Shown: positions 36,461 through 46,167 of the stretch, piece by piece
Layout of the letters: each line of letters begins with the position of its first letter
Numbering within the stretch: the first letter of the stretch is position 1
Origin: Promethearchaeota archaeon
GTDB lineage: Archaea; Asgardarchaeota; Lokiarchaeia; Sigyniarchaeales; SOKP01
Length of the DNA: 64,000 nucleotides
Assembly: GCA_029838195.1 (NCBI GenBank)
Contig: JALGVJ010000006.1
Span: forward strand, 1 to 64,000
Direction of reading: 5' to 3'
Made by a program: the position numbers and the translations under genes
The notes under the pieces: model-generated
What the model was told of the DNA's origin: nothing
The model's database searches: none
The model's input: only the letters and a program-made list of their open reading frames with translations

Positions 36461-36554
36461 GGCGTTTATTCCCGCTTTACACGATTAATTCCTTTTTACT
36501 TATGATTCTGTATTTTCCATCTAATTTTAATTTTATGATGGACCCTTCATAATG

Positions 36555-36574
36555 CGAAAATTTTTTAATTTTCG
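36555..36574. repeat. Hairpin between eL38 and eL40
   Basis: CGAAAATT (36555-36562) and AATTTTCG (36567-36574) form an 8-bp perfect inverted repeat with a four-base loop, midway between two divergent ribosomal protein genes. It is symmetric on both strands, so one DNA-binding protein could act on both promoters. Function is inferred. Confidence 0.4.
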
Positions 36575-36624
36575 TGCTTTTTACCACCTATCTTTACTTG
36601 ATTAAACATATTATCTGAAAAATC

Positions 36625-36786
36625 ATGCCGATTGATGATCCCTTTAAGAGGAAAATTGCTCGCTACCACTTGCTGGAAAAAAGCGTGTGCCGTCGTTGTG
36701 GGGCTTTAAATCCCGTTAAGGCAAAAAAATGCAGGCGTTGTCGAGGGAAAGATTTAAGATTAAAGAGCAGGGAAACTTCCAAATAA
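36625..36786 (+). CDS. rpl40e: Ribosomal protein eL40
   Basis: A 53-residue protein: MPIDDPFKRKIARYHLLEK, then a zinc knuckle CRRCGALNPVKAKKCRRC and a basic tail. This is the eL40 pattern (zinc-binding CxxC with a second CxxC after 10-11 residues, rich in Arg and Lys). In eukaryotes eL40 is made as a ubiquitin fusion; here it is free. It starts at ATG 36625 without a clear ribosome site. Confidence 0.9.
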   Translation: MPIDDPFKRKIARYHLLEKSVCRRCGALNPVKAKKCRRCRGKDLRLKSRETSK

Positions 36787-36956
36787 ACCCGCAATTTCTT
36801 TTTCTCTTTTACGTAAACTGACTTGCATCATTTTCCATGGTTCTTTTATTTTAGGGAAAGAGTTTTTTCCTCGATTTACTTCTTTTTATTTTTAGAAAAT
36901 TTTTTAAATTCTATTTTTCACTATGTTTTTAAAATTATTTAAAGGAAGGAAAGCTC

Positions 36957-37994
36957 ATGGTGGATATCAGAGGAGGTTTAAATTTTGCTTTTTCTACGCA
37001 TTTTTCCCCCAAACAAGATTTTAATCTTGATGATCTTAAGTTAGATTTACGATTTTTTCCGGGTCTTCAAGAACAAATACGTGAGTCCCTAGAAAAAGAG
37101 GATGAGGAGGAGATAAGAAAAATTATAGAATTTTTAAAAGAGAAAAGGAAAAAATTGAAAAAGAAACGTCTGAAATTACTGGGAAAAGACACCAATCCTT
37201 CAAAATTATTAATAGATGAAGAACTACCGCCAAAAATTATCAACTACATTAAAGAAAAAACGTCGATAAATAGTTTAGGGGATTTTCTAACACTGATTAA
37301 TAATGATGCTCAAGGCTTATCAAATAAAATACGCATCATGAATAGCACGCAATTAAAACGATGCTTAGAAATTGGAAGACAATCTTTTAAAGATTTAAGA
37401 GAAACCTCCAAAAATCCCTCACTTGCTGTAAAAAAAGCAATTTATCAATGTTTTGAATTATTCCAAATCCCAAGGGAAGAAATTAAAGAGTATGTTAGCA
37501 ATGATGAGGAAACATTAATCATTAATAATTCACGAGAGTTCTCCATTAGTTATATCAAGAACGACCATCTGAAAGAACTGCAGTTTTTAGATGAACAAGA
37601 TCCCGAAAAAACACATGGATATGAAGTAAGATGGGTGCATTTTAATGTTTCCCGCACTCGATGGGAAGAAATTTTAAAAAAAATAGCCACCACCCTTACT
37701 AGTTCTATTATTAAATTTATTGCCCCTAGAATCGGTAATTCTCTCACATCTCTACTTAAAATGGTCCTTGAGTCCAAAAATGATGAGTTGCTCATTAAGG
37801 CATGTAATTTCAATTTAAAATTGATTTTTCATGAACTTTTACGAACAAATATAGCCATTAAAAGCGTGAAATTCCAGAATTTTGAAGGAGAGTTGTGGAA
37901 TGATGAAGAAAAGAAGAAAAAATTAGTGAAATTCGGAAAAGAATTAATAAAATCCACGAGCATCCAAAATATTCTTGATTCAAGAAATAATTAA
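36957..37994 (+). CDS. Hypothetical protein
   Basis: A 345-residue protein with a strong ribosome site (GGAAGGAAAG) just before ATG 36957. The first 75 residues include an acidic helix followed by a lysine-rich helix (KEKRKKLKKKRLKLLG). The middle is helical. At about 160-240 there are strands around ETLIINNSREFSISYI and RWVHFNVSRTRWEEI, and the end is helical again. No transmembrane helix, metal site or known family is visible. It lies between eL40 and the thermosome and may be lineage-specific. Confidence 0.6.
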   Translation: MVDIRGGLNFAFSTHFSPKQDFNLDDLKLDLRFFPGLQEQIRESLEKEDEEEIRKIIEFLKEKRKKLKKKRLKLLGKDTNPSKLLIDEELPPKIINYIKEKTSINSLGDFLTLINNDAQGLSNKIRIMNSTQLKRCLEIGRQSFKDLRETSKNPSLAVKKAIYQCFELFQIPREEIKEYVSNDEETLIINNSREFSISYIKNDHLKELQFLDEQDPEKTHGYEVRWVHFNVSRTRWEEILKKIATTLTSSIIKFIAPRIGNSLTSLLKMVLESKNDELLIKACNFNLKLIFHELLRTNIAIKSVKFQNFEGELWNDEEKKKKLVKFGKELIKSTSIQNILDSRNN

Positions 37995-38418
37995 TGAATC
38001 CCCGAAAAATTTATTCTTGCTTCCTAATTTGAACTACCGTCGCCGATTAGTCCATCTTGCTTAATTTTTTTAATTTTTTCCCTTTATCGGAACTCACGCA
38101 TCAATGTGAATATAAAATCGAGGAATGAAGAGAATTTATCATTCATTTGAAAATTTTCAAGCATAGAATTTTTTTTTACTTTTTTTATGACCATTATAAT
38201 CTCTTTATAATCATGGTTTTACCCCAAATTAAAACTTCGTCTTGCTTTTTGTTATTAGACTAAAAATTTCTTTTACTTCTTTAATCAATAATAAAATAGA
38301 AATTGTTTCCTTTTTCTCGATTGGAAAATCTCTCTAACCTTTTTCATTTATTTCATTTCTATTCCTTAAAAATTTGCGAAAAACGGGAATTTCCTAAAAT
38401 TTCAACATGTGGATAAAC
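37995..38418. other. Intergenic region upstream of the thermosome
   Basis: AT-rich and non-coding as far as I can see. TATA-like ATTATAATCTCTTTATAATC lies at about 38191-38210. A GC-richer patch (ACTACCGTCGCCGATTAGTC) sits near 38033-38052 without an obvious fold. No RNA gene is recognisable. Confidence 0.35.
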
Positions 38419-38434
38419 TTTAAATTATATAAAG
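38419..38434 (+). promoter_or_regulatory. TATA box of the thermosome gene
   Basis: TTTAAATTATATAAAG is the best TATA element upstream of the chaperonin start. Transcription would begin near 38452, giving a leader of about 75 bases, with GGTG ten bases before the ATG as ribosome site. Chaperonin promoters in archaea are often heat-regulated; a specific heat-shock operator is not visible. Confidence 0.5.
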
Positions 38435-38527
38435 ATCTCTATATCATAAAAAATATGATCTTAATCTAATAATCTAAATTAAAATATACCTAAACAAAAA
38501 AGAACAAAATTAAGGTGAAAAATACAC

Positions 38528-40210
38528 ATGGCTCAATTAGGAGGTCAACCCATTTTAATAATGAAAGAAGGAACTGAACGAACAAGGGGAAAAGATGCTA
38601 TGGAAAATAATATCGCCGCCGCTATCGTAATTGCTGAAGCGGTGCGCACGTCTCTCGGACCACGTGGTATGGACAAAATGCTCGTCGATCAATTCGGAGA
38701 TGTTGTTATTACTAACGATGGGGCTACGATCTTGAAGGAAATAGATGTTCAACACCCTGCGGCAAAGATGATGGTTGAAGTAGCCAAAACACAAGACAGC
38801 GAAGTCGGCGATGGAACGACCACGAGCGTAATTCTTGCTGGAGAGTTATTGAAGCGTGCCAAGAAATTATTGGAGCAAAAGATTCATCCTACCGTCATTA
38901 CTGAAGGTTTCAGGAAAGCGGCGGAAAAAGCTATTGAAATTTTAGAGAGCATGTCGATAAAAAGCGGCATCGATGACTATAAATCATTGAAAGACGCTGC
39001 CATGACTTGCATGCAGTCGAAAATTGTTTCGGAATCCAAGGAGAAATTGGCTGATTTATGCATTAACGCTATTAAATCCATCGCTGAAAAAGATGAAAAT
39101 GGTAAATGGGTTGCTGACATTGATAAGGTTCAAATTCAGAAAAAGGAAGGAGAAAGTATTGATGATACTAAATTAATCCGAGGGATTATCTTAGATAAAG
39201 AAGTAGTCAGTGCGGGCATGCCGAAAAGAGTAGAAAATGCTAAGATTCTTTTACTTCAATCTGCTGTTGAGATTGAGAAAACGGAATTTGACAGTAAATT
39301 ACAAATTACCAGTCCGGAACAAATTCAACAATTTTTAGATGAAGAGGAGAAAATGCTTCGGAACATGGTGGAAAAGATAAAGAATTCCGGAGCAAACGTG
39401 CTAATCTGTCAGAAGGGAATTGATGACATGGCTCAACATTTCTTAACGAGGGAAAATATTTTAGCCGTGCGACGGGTGAAAAAATCAGATTTAGAAAAAC
39501 TTTCGAAAGCAACGGGAGGCAAGATCTTAAATGATCTCAATGATGCGAAGCCAGATGTCTTAGGTAAGGCGGGTTTGGTCGAAGAACGGAAAATAATGAA
39601 TGATTCTTGGATTTTCATAGAAGATTGTGAAGATCCTAAATCCGTCTCCATTTTAATCCGGGGAGGAACTGAATTAATTGTTGACGAGGTCGATAGGGCC
39701 ATTCATGATGCCCTCTGCGTCGTGAGAGATATCGTGGAAGATGAGAAGATTGTTGGAGGTGGCGGGGCTCCTGAATTAGAAACAGCGATTCAACTGAGAG
39801 ATTTCGCTCAAAGCCTTGGAGGGCGAGAACAACTCGCTGTAGAAATTTTTGCTGATAGCCTCGACATCATTCCAAAAACCCTGGCTGAGAATGCTGGTTT
39901 AGACCAAATCGATGTGTTAATGAAATTAAGAGCTTCTCATCAAAAAGGCAATAAATTTGCGGGATTAAATTTAGAAACGGGAGAAGTAATTGATAACATG
40001 ATGGAAGTCGGAATTATAGAACCGACTGTAGTAAAAATTCAAGCAATTAAAAGTTCCGTCGAGGCAGCATCAATGTTGTTAAGGATAGATGACGTCATAG
40101 CTAGTGCGAAGACGAAAATGCCTGCAGGTCCGCCCGGAGGTCCTGGCGGCATGGGTGGCATGCCAGGTGGACCCGGAGGAATGGGAGGCATGCCTCCGGG
40201 CATGTATTAA
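38528..40210 (+). CDS. thsA: Thermosome (group II chaperonin) subunit
   Basis: A 560-residue subunit of the ATP-driven, lidded folding chamber. Signatures: [27 protein letters not shown] near the N-terminus, [14 protein letters not shown] (nucleotide phosphate loop) at about residue 97, and GGGAPELE near 415 in the lower domain. The C-terminus is a glycine-methionine repeat ([12 protein letters not shown]) facing the cavity, as in other archaeal thermosomes. It starts at ATG 38528. No second subunit gene is adjacent. Confidence 0.96.
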   Translation: MAQLGGQPILIMKEGTERTRGKDAMENNIAAAIVIAEAVRTSLGPRGMDKMLVDQFGDVVITNDGATILKEIDVQHPAAKMMVEVAKTQDSEVGDGTTTSVILAGELLKRAKKLLEQKIHPTVITEGFRKAAEKAIEILESMSIKSGIDDYKSLKDAAMTCMQSKIVSESKEKLADLCINAIKSIAEKDENGKWVADIDKVQIQKKEGESIDDTKLIRGIILDKEVVSAGMPKRVENAKILLLQSAVEIEKTEFDSKLQITSPEQIQQFLDEEEKMLRNMVEKIKNSGANVLICQKGIDDMAQHFLTRENILAVRRVKKSDLEKLSKATGGKILNDLNDAKPDVLGKAGLVEERKIMNDSWIFIEDCEDPKSVSILIRGGTELIVDEVDRAIHDALCVVRDIVEDEKIVGGGGAPELETAIQLRDFAQSLGGREQLAVEIFADSLDIIPKTLAENAGLDQIDVLMKLRASHQKGNKFAGLNLETGEVIDNMMEVGIIEPTVVKIQAIKSSVEAASMLLRIDDVIASAKTKMPAGPPGGPGGMGGMPGGPGGMGGMPPGMY

Positions 40211-40330
40211 AAGAATAAATTAACTTTTTTAATTTTAGTTTTCTTTTTTTTCTTTTGTTTAAGTTCATTGTTATAAATTTTCATATTTTTTACTCATGAG
40301 GTACAAACTTTAGAGATTTTGTTTAGTCAT

Positions 40331-40480
40331 GTAGTTCTATTAATTTTAAAAAAAAATTACAAGGGAAACAGGGAAACCTTTCATGGATTAATAGAAGTGG
40401 TCGAACGACCTTAATTTCTTCATATTACCTAATCTTTTTAAGCCTTTTCTATTCTATTAATTTAATATCGGTTCAATTGA
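40331..40480. repeat. Imperfect direct repeat, copy 1
   Basis: About 130-150 bases resembling 42306-42455 in the same orientation. The best-matching parts are CTATTAATTTTAAAAA, GGGAAACCTTTCATGGATTA (17 of 20 bases shared) and AATCTTTTTAAGCC. Inside it, GGTCGAACGACC (40399-40410) is a tight hairpin. It lies directly beyond the stop of a TnpB-like remnant, where an IS605-type right end and its guide RNA would be. The link to the transposon is inference. Confidence 0.5.
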
Positions 40481-40518
40481 TTTCTAAAATCGCACGCAAT
40501 AACTCGTTCAAAAAGGAC

Positions 40519-40668
40519 TTATTTTAAAAGCTTTCCAAAAATGCAATGCGCTAGTATCTTTGCTTTTTCATCGATTCTTATTACTTTTTTACCTGTCTTT
40601 TCGGCTATATAGGTCAAGAATTCGACGAATCGGGAAATGAATCCTTTATTCATTTTCGATTTCTCTTT
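40519..40668 (-). pseudogene. TnpB (IS200/IS605-type) C-terminal remnant
   Basis: A minus-strand frame begins after a TAA near 40669 and reads KEKSKMNKGFISRFVEFL, then TYIAEKTGKKVIRIDEK and an ending CIFGKLLK. This matches the stretch of TnpB/OrfB proteins just before the zinc finger (FxxxLxYKAEkxGKkVIrIDE, then TSxxCxxCG); here only one Cys and the final Gly-Lys remain. The last catalytic Asp and the rest of the RuvC domain are missing. It is a relic of an RNA-guided nuclease of the IS605 group. Confidence 0.65.
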
Positions 40669-40843
40669 TTATTGAGGATAAGAGGAGTAAAATGATTTAA
40701 AAGAGAGAGCTCGCTTTCGCTAACCATTCTTTTGAAAAAGAAAGACTTATCCCGACGGTTAAATATACGTGATTTTCTAACCATAGCGCTATAATTCAAT
40801 AGAGAAGAAAAATTTGAGATTTACCTCGCTTGTCATCCTTTTT

Positions 40844-42061
40844 CTAAGTCACGTCAACATGGGATTCTATGCGAGCGATCATTCTTTCTACCCCACCTTC
40901 CTCGATGGAAAGAGTTATCGCTCCAGTTGGGCACGCCTTCTCGCATCTCCCGCAACCCGTGCAGAAATCCTTGCCCTCCCGATCAATCACGGCTACGTTT
41001 TCAATGATCTCTATTGCACCAAAAATGCAAGCGTCGAGACAAAGTCTGCAGCCGTTGCAAAGATCAGGATTGACCGTTACAGACAAGCCCTCCATCTTCT
41101 GATGCCATTTTCTTAGATATCTCGGCAACTCCTTGATTCCCGCCTCGACACAACAACACTCACAACAGAAACAAATATGCATCAGATCTCCCTTTTCAGG
41201 CAGAGCTCTATAGACGATCGTATCAGATTTGACTCTTCCCAGAGAGGGCAGGAGACCAGCGGCAACGGCTCGTCTTGCACGTTCTAATGCCTCTTCTTTG
41301 GTACCGATTTTCCCAAAGGTTTTCATCCTCAGAACCCCCTTACCCAAGGCTATGCATCCGATAGATTGATCATAATTTTGACAGTTGGCGAGCGTTCGAC
41401 ACGGGCAAAATGGAAAGAGATAGACGTGACTTGCCTTTTTTATGAAGTATTCAAGAACTGCGAGAGGTATCAGCTGATTCTCGTAGGTTCCCAAGGACTC
41501 ATTTATTGGAATGCGCACGTCGTTCGAGTTCTCTGGGTCTGAGGTTCTCTCCATGATCGGTCGAAATGCGGGAATTCTCATCAGACGGTAAGTCAAGCTT
41601 TTTTCTTTAACATGGGCATTTTCTTTAGGGGCACTAAGCGTAGGGGCATTGCCGGGGGAAAAACCGATCAACTTTCCAATTTTTTTTTCCACCCATTTCC
41701 CATCGGGGCGCTTAAAGCCAACCATAAATTTCGTCCCCATAAAGGCCGGCCAATGAGGGATTTCATCGTTGAGGAACTTATAAGCCAGATCAAGATCAGT
41801 GCACCCCAATACTAAGGTTGGGTTTTCAGCCTCCTCATCGATCTTGTATGAATACTCTGTTTCATTGAATACTTGATATCCCCTAATAGGGCCGAATTTC
41901 CATTGCACTACCTCGTGGAAATCTTTCATATCTTCTTCGTAGAACTTCTCCCATACTGCATATTTTGCTGCATCTTCTAGCATTTTCACGAAGAGTTCTC
42001 GAACTCTGGCCTCCTTCTCTTCCATGGTTATTCCACTCTTCTCTTCTGATTTCTCTGGCAT
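40844..42061 (-). CDS. Cysteine-rich iron-sulfur protein with two C-terminal 4Fe-4S clusters
   Basis: A 405-residue protein. The N-terminal 130 residues include an SCP2-like sterol-carrier pattern (PTLVLGCTDLDLAYKFL). The middle has FCPCRTLANC (Cys219, 221, 227) with Cys236, and a dense CFCCECCC run at 297-304. The end is an 8Fe ferredoxin domain, CNGCRLCLDAC (335-345) and CTGCGRCEKAC (367-377). It is probably a redox or electron-transfer protein for an organic substrate. Its base composition is visibly less AT-rich than its neighbours, and imperfect direct repeats flank it, which suggests lateral arrival. Confidence 0.7.
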   Translation of the reverse strand: MPEKSEEKSGITMEEKEARVRELFVKMLEDAAKYAVWEKFYEEDMKDFHEVVQWKFGPIRGYQVFNETEYSYKIDEEAENPTLVLGCTDLDLAYKFLNDEIPHWPAFMGTKFMVGFKRPDGKWVEKKIGKLIGFSPGNAPTLSAPKENAHVKEKSLTYRLMRIPAFRPIMERTSDPENSNDVRIPINESLGTYENQLIPLAVLEYFIKKASHVYLFPFCPCRTLANCQNYDQSIGCIALGKGVLRMKTFGKIGTKEEALERARRAVAAGLLPSLGRVKSDTIVYRALPEKGDLMHICFCCECCCVEAGIKELPRYLRKWHQKMEGLSVTVNPDLCNGCRLCLDACIFGAIEIIENVAVIDREGKDFCTGCGRCEKACPTGAITLSIEEGGVERMIARIESHVDVT

Positions 42062-42305
42062 TTTTAATGCCTCTTTTCAGTAATTCCAATTTTTATTGTA
42101 ATTTCATTCATTAGATTATCCCAATTTCTTGATTTTTAAATAGTTTAATTTAACAATTATAAAAGAAATTTTATTTTTTAAATTTTATCGATAAGGACTT
42201 ATTTCTCATTGTATTACACGTGCAATTTCTTGTCAAATGTATACGGTACTTTTAATTCGGGAATTTGAATGAAACCATCCTTAATTTATAATGTTTTAAG
42301 GTTAT

Positions 42306-42455
42306 TTATTTCTATTAGATTAGAAAAAAATTTAGTGAGGTTAACAAGTTAACCAGGAAAACTTTTATGGATTAAAAGATGATTTTACTGAACATCAATT
42401 TATTCGCATTCCCAAATCTCTTTAAGCTTTTTTTATAAAATAATATTTTAATGCC
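42306..42455. repeat. Imperfect direct repeat, copy 2
   Basis: The partner of 40331-40480, about 70 percent similar over the better half by hand alignment. Shared blocks are CTATTAGATTAGAAAAA, AGGAAAACTTTTATGGATTA and AAATCTCTTTAAGCT. Between the blocks, GATG...CATC takes the place of the hairpin in copy 1. It lies between two divergent genes, so it could instead be promoter sequence. The 240 bases from 42062 to 42305 show only a TATA-like element on the minus strand near 42140. Confidence 0.45.
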
Positions 42456-42602
42456 TTCTTTAAACCGTGAAGTTGGAATTGAAAGTAGTCATGTGAAGTT
42501 GAACTTTTCCTTTTCAATTTAAATTTTAAAAATTATTTTTACTTAATAGAGATCATGACTAAAATAGAGAAAATTATTTCTTCTTAAAAAAATCGTGATA
42601 CT

Positions 42603-44072
42603 ATGAATCTAATTCTTAAAAATAAAGTAATCCTAATTTTTTATTCCATGACCACTATTTTTCTCTTGTTTTGGGCTATTTTTATTACATGGTTGATAAA
42701 AAAGGATGTGACTTGGAATCCCGTTCAATTTTTCATCGTGTTCGTTCCCTTGATTTTTTTAGCCTTTATTCCAAGTGTTTATTTAATTAAATTTGTCAAC
42801 AAATTGAGGAAGAATATTCACATCTCCTTTTCCATTTCAAAAAAATTTCTCGGTGCTTCCTTATTCATTGCTTTTTTAACGTGGTCTTTATCAATTTTTG
42901 CATTTACGATCTATTTTTTTCCCGCAGCCTCCATTAATTCTGAAGATAATGGTCCGTATCTGATTTGGAATGATGATCCTCGAACGACCATGGCTATTAC
43001 ATGGCTAACAGAAACACCAAAAACAACGAAATTAGATTACGGACCCTCGATTGAAGAGATGGTAGAATGGAATAATAACATTTTAACTCGAAAACATGTA
43101 GCGGAACTCAGGAATCTTCAACCGGGAACGTTTTATTATTATCGAATAGCAGATTTTCCTAATAAGCTATATAATTTCACAACGGCACCATCAGAACTTA
43201 CATCTCCTTTTAATTTCATTGCCTTAAGCGATACGCATGCTGCCTCCAGTTCGAGCAAGTTTGAAGCCATTTTAAACACCATGAACTCGTGGAAATATGA
43301 TTTTATCGTTCATGCGGGAGATGTAGCGGGCCAAGAAGGAGAAGACATTTCAGGATGGCAAGAGTTTTTTAGCATCATGGACCGACACGGTATTAATAAA
43401 CCTCTCATGATTGCTGCGGGAAATCATGAATATGGCGTGGATCTCTTCGGAAGAAATTTCAAGTATTATTTCTCTTATGATTATGTTGAATTATGGGGGC
43501 ATTATTATAGTTTTGATTATTTAAATGCTCACTTTGTAATGTTAGATGTTTTCCAAAATCAATTGGACTGGGGGGGCTTTCTTTTAGAGTCTCAAGAAGC
43601 TTGGCTCAAGAAAACGTTAGCAGAGAATCAAGATAAATGGCTCATCGTGGTCATGCACGCTCCTCTGTACAGTACGGGCGATTATAACATGAATAAAAAA
43701 TTAATTGCGCAATTGGCACCCATATTTTATCAATACCACGTGGATGTTGTTCTTTCCGGACACGACCATCATTACGAGGTTTTCTGGACTAATCGCTCGG
43801 AAGCGTGGGGCGGAACTTATTATTTCGTGATAGGTGGGGGTGGAGGCAGCCTCGATACTTCTATCATGAGGCGAGAAGAGAATCCGTGGAAAGAAAAATC
43901 TCATGAAGCCCCGATTTTGCCCTACCAATACGATTACGTCACGCTTAATGATCAAATTTACGGAGAGCTTGCCCACCATTTCCTTCACGTCGAAGTATAT
44001 CAGAACTTTTTACACATTCGGACAGTGCGACTCAATGGAACCATCATTCAGGAATTTGTAATTAGAAAATAA
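42603..44072 (+). CDS. Membrane-anchored metallophosphoesterase, purple-acid-phosphatase-like
   Basis: A 489-residue protein. Three N-terminal hydrophobic helices anchor it, the third ending near residue 115. A fibronectin-like domain follows (TWLTETPKTTKLDYG, LQPGTFYYYRI), as in purple acid phosphatases. The calcineurin-type active site is complete: SDTHAA, HAGDVAGQ, AAGNHEYG, VMHAPLY and SGHDHHYE, giving the two-metal site. It should face outside and hydrolyse phosphomonoesters or phosphodiesters. GGGGG after FVIGG is a flexible loop. It is transcribed alone. Confidence 0.85.
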   Translation: MNLILKNKVILIFYSMTTIFLLFWAIFITWLIKKDVTWNPVQFFIVFVPLIFLAFIPSVYLIKFVNKLRKNIHISFSISKKFLGASLFIAFLTWSLSIFAFTIYFFPAASINSEDNGPYLIWNDDPRTTMAITWLTETPKTTKLDYGPSIEEMVEWNNNILTRKHVAELRNLQPGTFYYYRIADFPNKLYNFTTAPSELTSPFNFIALSDTHAASSSSKFEAILNTMNSWKYDFIVHAGDVAGQEGEDISGWQEFFSIMDRHGINKPLMIAAGNHEYGVDLFGRNFKYYFSYDYVELWGHYYSFDYLNAHFVMLDVFQNQLDWGGFLLESQEAWLKKTLAENQDKWLIVVMHAPLYSTGDYNMNKKLIAQLAPIFYQYHVDVVLSGHDHHYEVFWTNRSEAWGGTYYFVIGGGGGSLDTSIMRREENPWKEKSHEAPILPYQYDYVTLNDQIYGELAHHFLHVEVYQNFLHIRTVRLNGTIIQEFVIRK

Positions 44073-44191
44073 AAAAACCAGTCATTTTAGCTTGTTTCTT
44101 TTTTTTATTTCATGATCATGCTTAACGATAATAATAAATTGTATATCCTCTTTATTTTCACAATTCGAAAACAAAAAAGAGAATAATTCTC

Positions 44192-45061
44192 ATGATAAAG
44201 ATTGATTTTCATTGCCATTTATTCTCAGATTTAGACATAGAACAATTAAAATCGCGCGTTTTTAAAGATTTTAAGGGATATGGTTTTCATGACAGATTAA
44301 TGCAAAATTTAGAACACATTCCTTCTATAAACACCTATAACATGATTGAAAAGACATTATATCACGCTAAAAAAGCAGGACTTGATAAAATCGTGTTATT
44401 ACCCTTGAGCAAGAAAGAAAATGAACTAGTAAAGGAATGGTGCAGGGTTGAACCACGTGTTTTTATTCCCTTTTATAATCCTCCGGAAAAAGCTACTCCA
44501 AATGAAACTATAGAAGACATCTTGCTGGCTGATTTTCATGAAATTCAATTTAAAGGCTATAAAATCATGTTATCCTTTCGTGAAAAGAATTTGGATGATA
44601 AGATAATATACCCTGCATTGGAATTGGCTCAAGAGCAAGATCTCGTGGTCTTATTTCATGCGGGTTATCCTCCTCCCGGCACGTTTAAAAAAGTCTTGAG
44701 TCATGCAAATCCCATTCATCTCGAAAACATCATCCATTCCTTTCCAAAATTGAAAATCGTGATTGCGCATATGGGCTTTCCTTGGACGGACTTGACACTT
44801 GCTTTAGCGGTTCAATATCCAAACGTGCATGTGGATATTAGTAACATGACGTACATGATGCCCACTCACTTGAAACACTTGCTCCTTCAGGCGAAAGAAT
44901 TGATCGGCACGGATAAAATCTTATTCGGTTCAGATGGTTTCGTTCCTGAAATGTTGGAGCTGACCGTGAATTCTTTTAACAATATCAATGTTCTTTCCAA
45001 TGAGGAAAAAGAAAAAATCCTCGGAGGAAATGCAGCCAAGCTATTAAAACTCAAGGCATGA
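44192..45061 (+). CDS. Amidohydrolase-family metal-dependent hydrolase
   Basis: A 289-residue TIM-barrel hydrolase of the COG2159 type. The metal ligands are in IDFHCHLFSD (HxH), VLFHAGYPPPG (His), VIAHMGFPW (His) and LFGSDGFVPEM (Asp). YPNVHVDISNM precedes the last strand, as in amidohydrolase-2 and related decarboxylases. The substrate is unknown. It follows the metallophosphoesterase by 120 bases on the same strand but appears to have its own promoter region. Confidence 0.8.
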   Translation: MIKIDFHCHLFSDLDIEQLKSRVFKDFKGYGFHDRLMQNLEHIPSINTYNMIEKTLYHAKKAGLDKIVLLPLSKKENELVKEWCRVEPRVFIPFYNPPEKATPNETIEDILLADFHEIQFKGYKIMLSFREKNLDDKIIYPALELAQEQDLVVLFHAGYPPPGTFKKVLSHANPIHLENIIHSFPKLKIVIAHMGFPWTDLTLALAVQYPNVHVDISNMTYMMPTHLKHLLLQAKELIGTDKILFGSDGFVPEMLELTVNSFNNINVLSNEEKEKILGGNAAKLLKLKA

Positions 45062-45133
45062 CCTAACAGAATCTTTTAAGTAAAATCAATTTAAAATCGT
45101 TTCATGCGAATATCATTAAAATTTGAAAAATTA

Positions 45134-45874
45134 CTACCACCATGCTAATAACTGAGCAATGTACCATACTTGTCCGTTAATGAGCGTCCAAGCGAGCATG
45201 GGCCCAAGGGAATTTCTCGTGTATTTAAAAATTATTCCTAAGATAAGAAAAATAGAACCCGTATAAACAGCATTAAAAATGCTCCCCGTGGTAAATACAT
45301 GAGCCATTCCAAAAAGGAGCGTGGTAATCATCAAACCATTAGAAAAGAGAGAATTTTTAGAGTGGTAGATCAAATCCGTTTCATAAATGAGCCAAGTAAA
45401 AAAGAACACTTCTAATGGGCCCCAGCAAAAAATTCCAAAAATTCCATAATAAATATTTAGGGGAAAGGGGGCAGAAATGCTTTGGCGGGTATCTGACATG
45501 AGGGTTCCCTGAAGCAAGTATCCGACAATAAAGAAAATCGTTGTTAAAAGTAAAGAAAATAATAGGGACTGGAGTAGAGCTTTTTTTTTAAAATTTACTC
45601 CGTAATAGAACGGGTCATTTTCATGGAAAATGGTAAAACATAAGGGTATTAGCCCTACTCCTACAAATTCAACGTACACCATTAAATATGGTTCATTATT
45701 TATTTTACTGGTTAATTTTTCAATATTGAATTCGAACAGGAGGAAAAAGGAAAGAAATACGAGTAAGGATCCGATGATAAAGAAGACCCAAGTAAAAATT
45801 ACCCGAAATTTAGGGTTTTCAATTATTCGATCCTTTTTATTTTCCTTCATCGCGAAACGGAATGAACTTGCCAT
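45134..45874 (-). CDS. CPBP-like membrane protein with degenerate active site
   Basis: A membrane protein with about seven helices and the layout of the CPBP (Abi/Rce1-like) family. The family's motifs appear in altered form: GPLEVFFFTWLIYE where EExxxR should be (one Glu, no pair), FGMAHVF (FxxxH kept), and SLGPMLAWTLING where HxxxN should be (His lost, Asn kept). It therefore may not be a protease. Rce1 relatives cleave prenylated proteins; the GTPases in this window lack prenylation boxes. The frame runs to a TTG at 45895, but I prefer ATG 45874. Confidence 0.55.
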   Translation of the reverse strand: MASSFRFAMKENKKDRIIENPKFRVIFTWVFFIIGSLLVFLSFFLLFEFNIEKLTSKINNEPYLMVYVEFVGVGLIPLCFTIFHENDPFYYGVNFKKKALLQSLLFSLLLTTIFFIVGYLLQGTLMSDTRQSISAPFPLNIYYGIFGIFCWGPLEVFFFTWLIYETDLIYHSKNSLFSNGLMITTLLFGMAHVFTTGSIFNAVYTGSIFLILGIIFKYTRNSLGPMLAWTLINGQVWYIAQLLAWW

Positions 45875-46167
45875 TAAAAAGTATTTGGAGTCCAATTCTT
45901 AGAAGAGAGGAATAACACCTCATTTTCAATTATTACCTTTTAGATTAAAATGAATACTATAAAGAATTGCAAACTTAATTGAATGCCACAAATTAAGAAA
46001 AACGGGAAAAAGAAGAGAAACTGAGTTATTTTTCAATTTAAATTAGGACTCATGAAATTAAAAAAAAGAAGTGATTAATAGATTAAAACCAAAAGATATA
46101 TTAAATAAGAAAAGTAGAGATTTCTCATCCCCTCGTAATTGAAACTGAACATCATAAGGCCATGATC

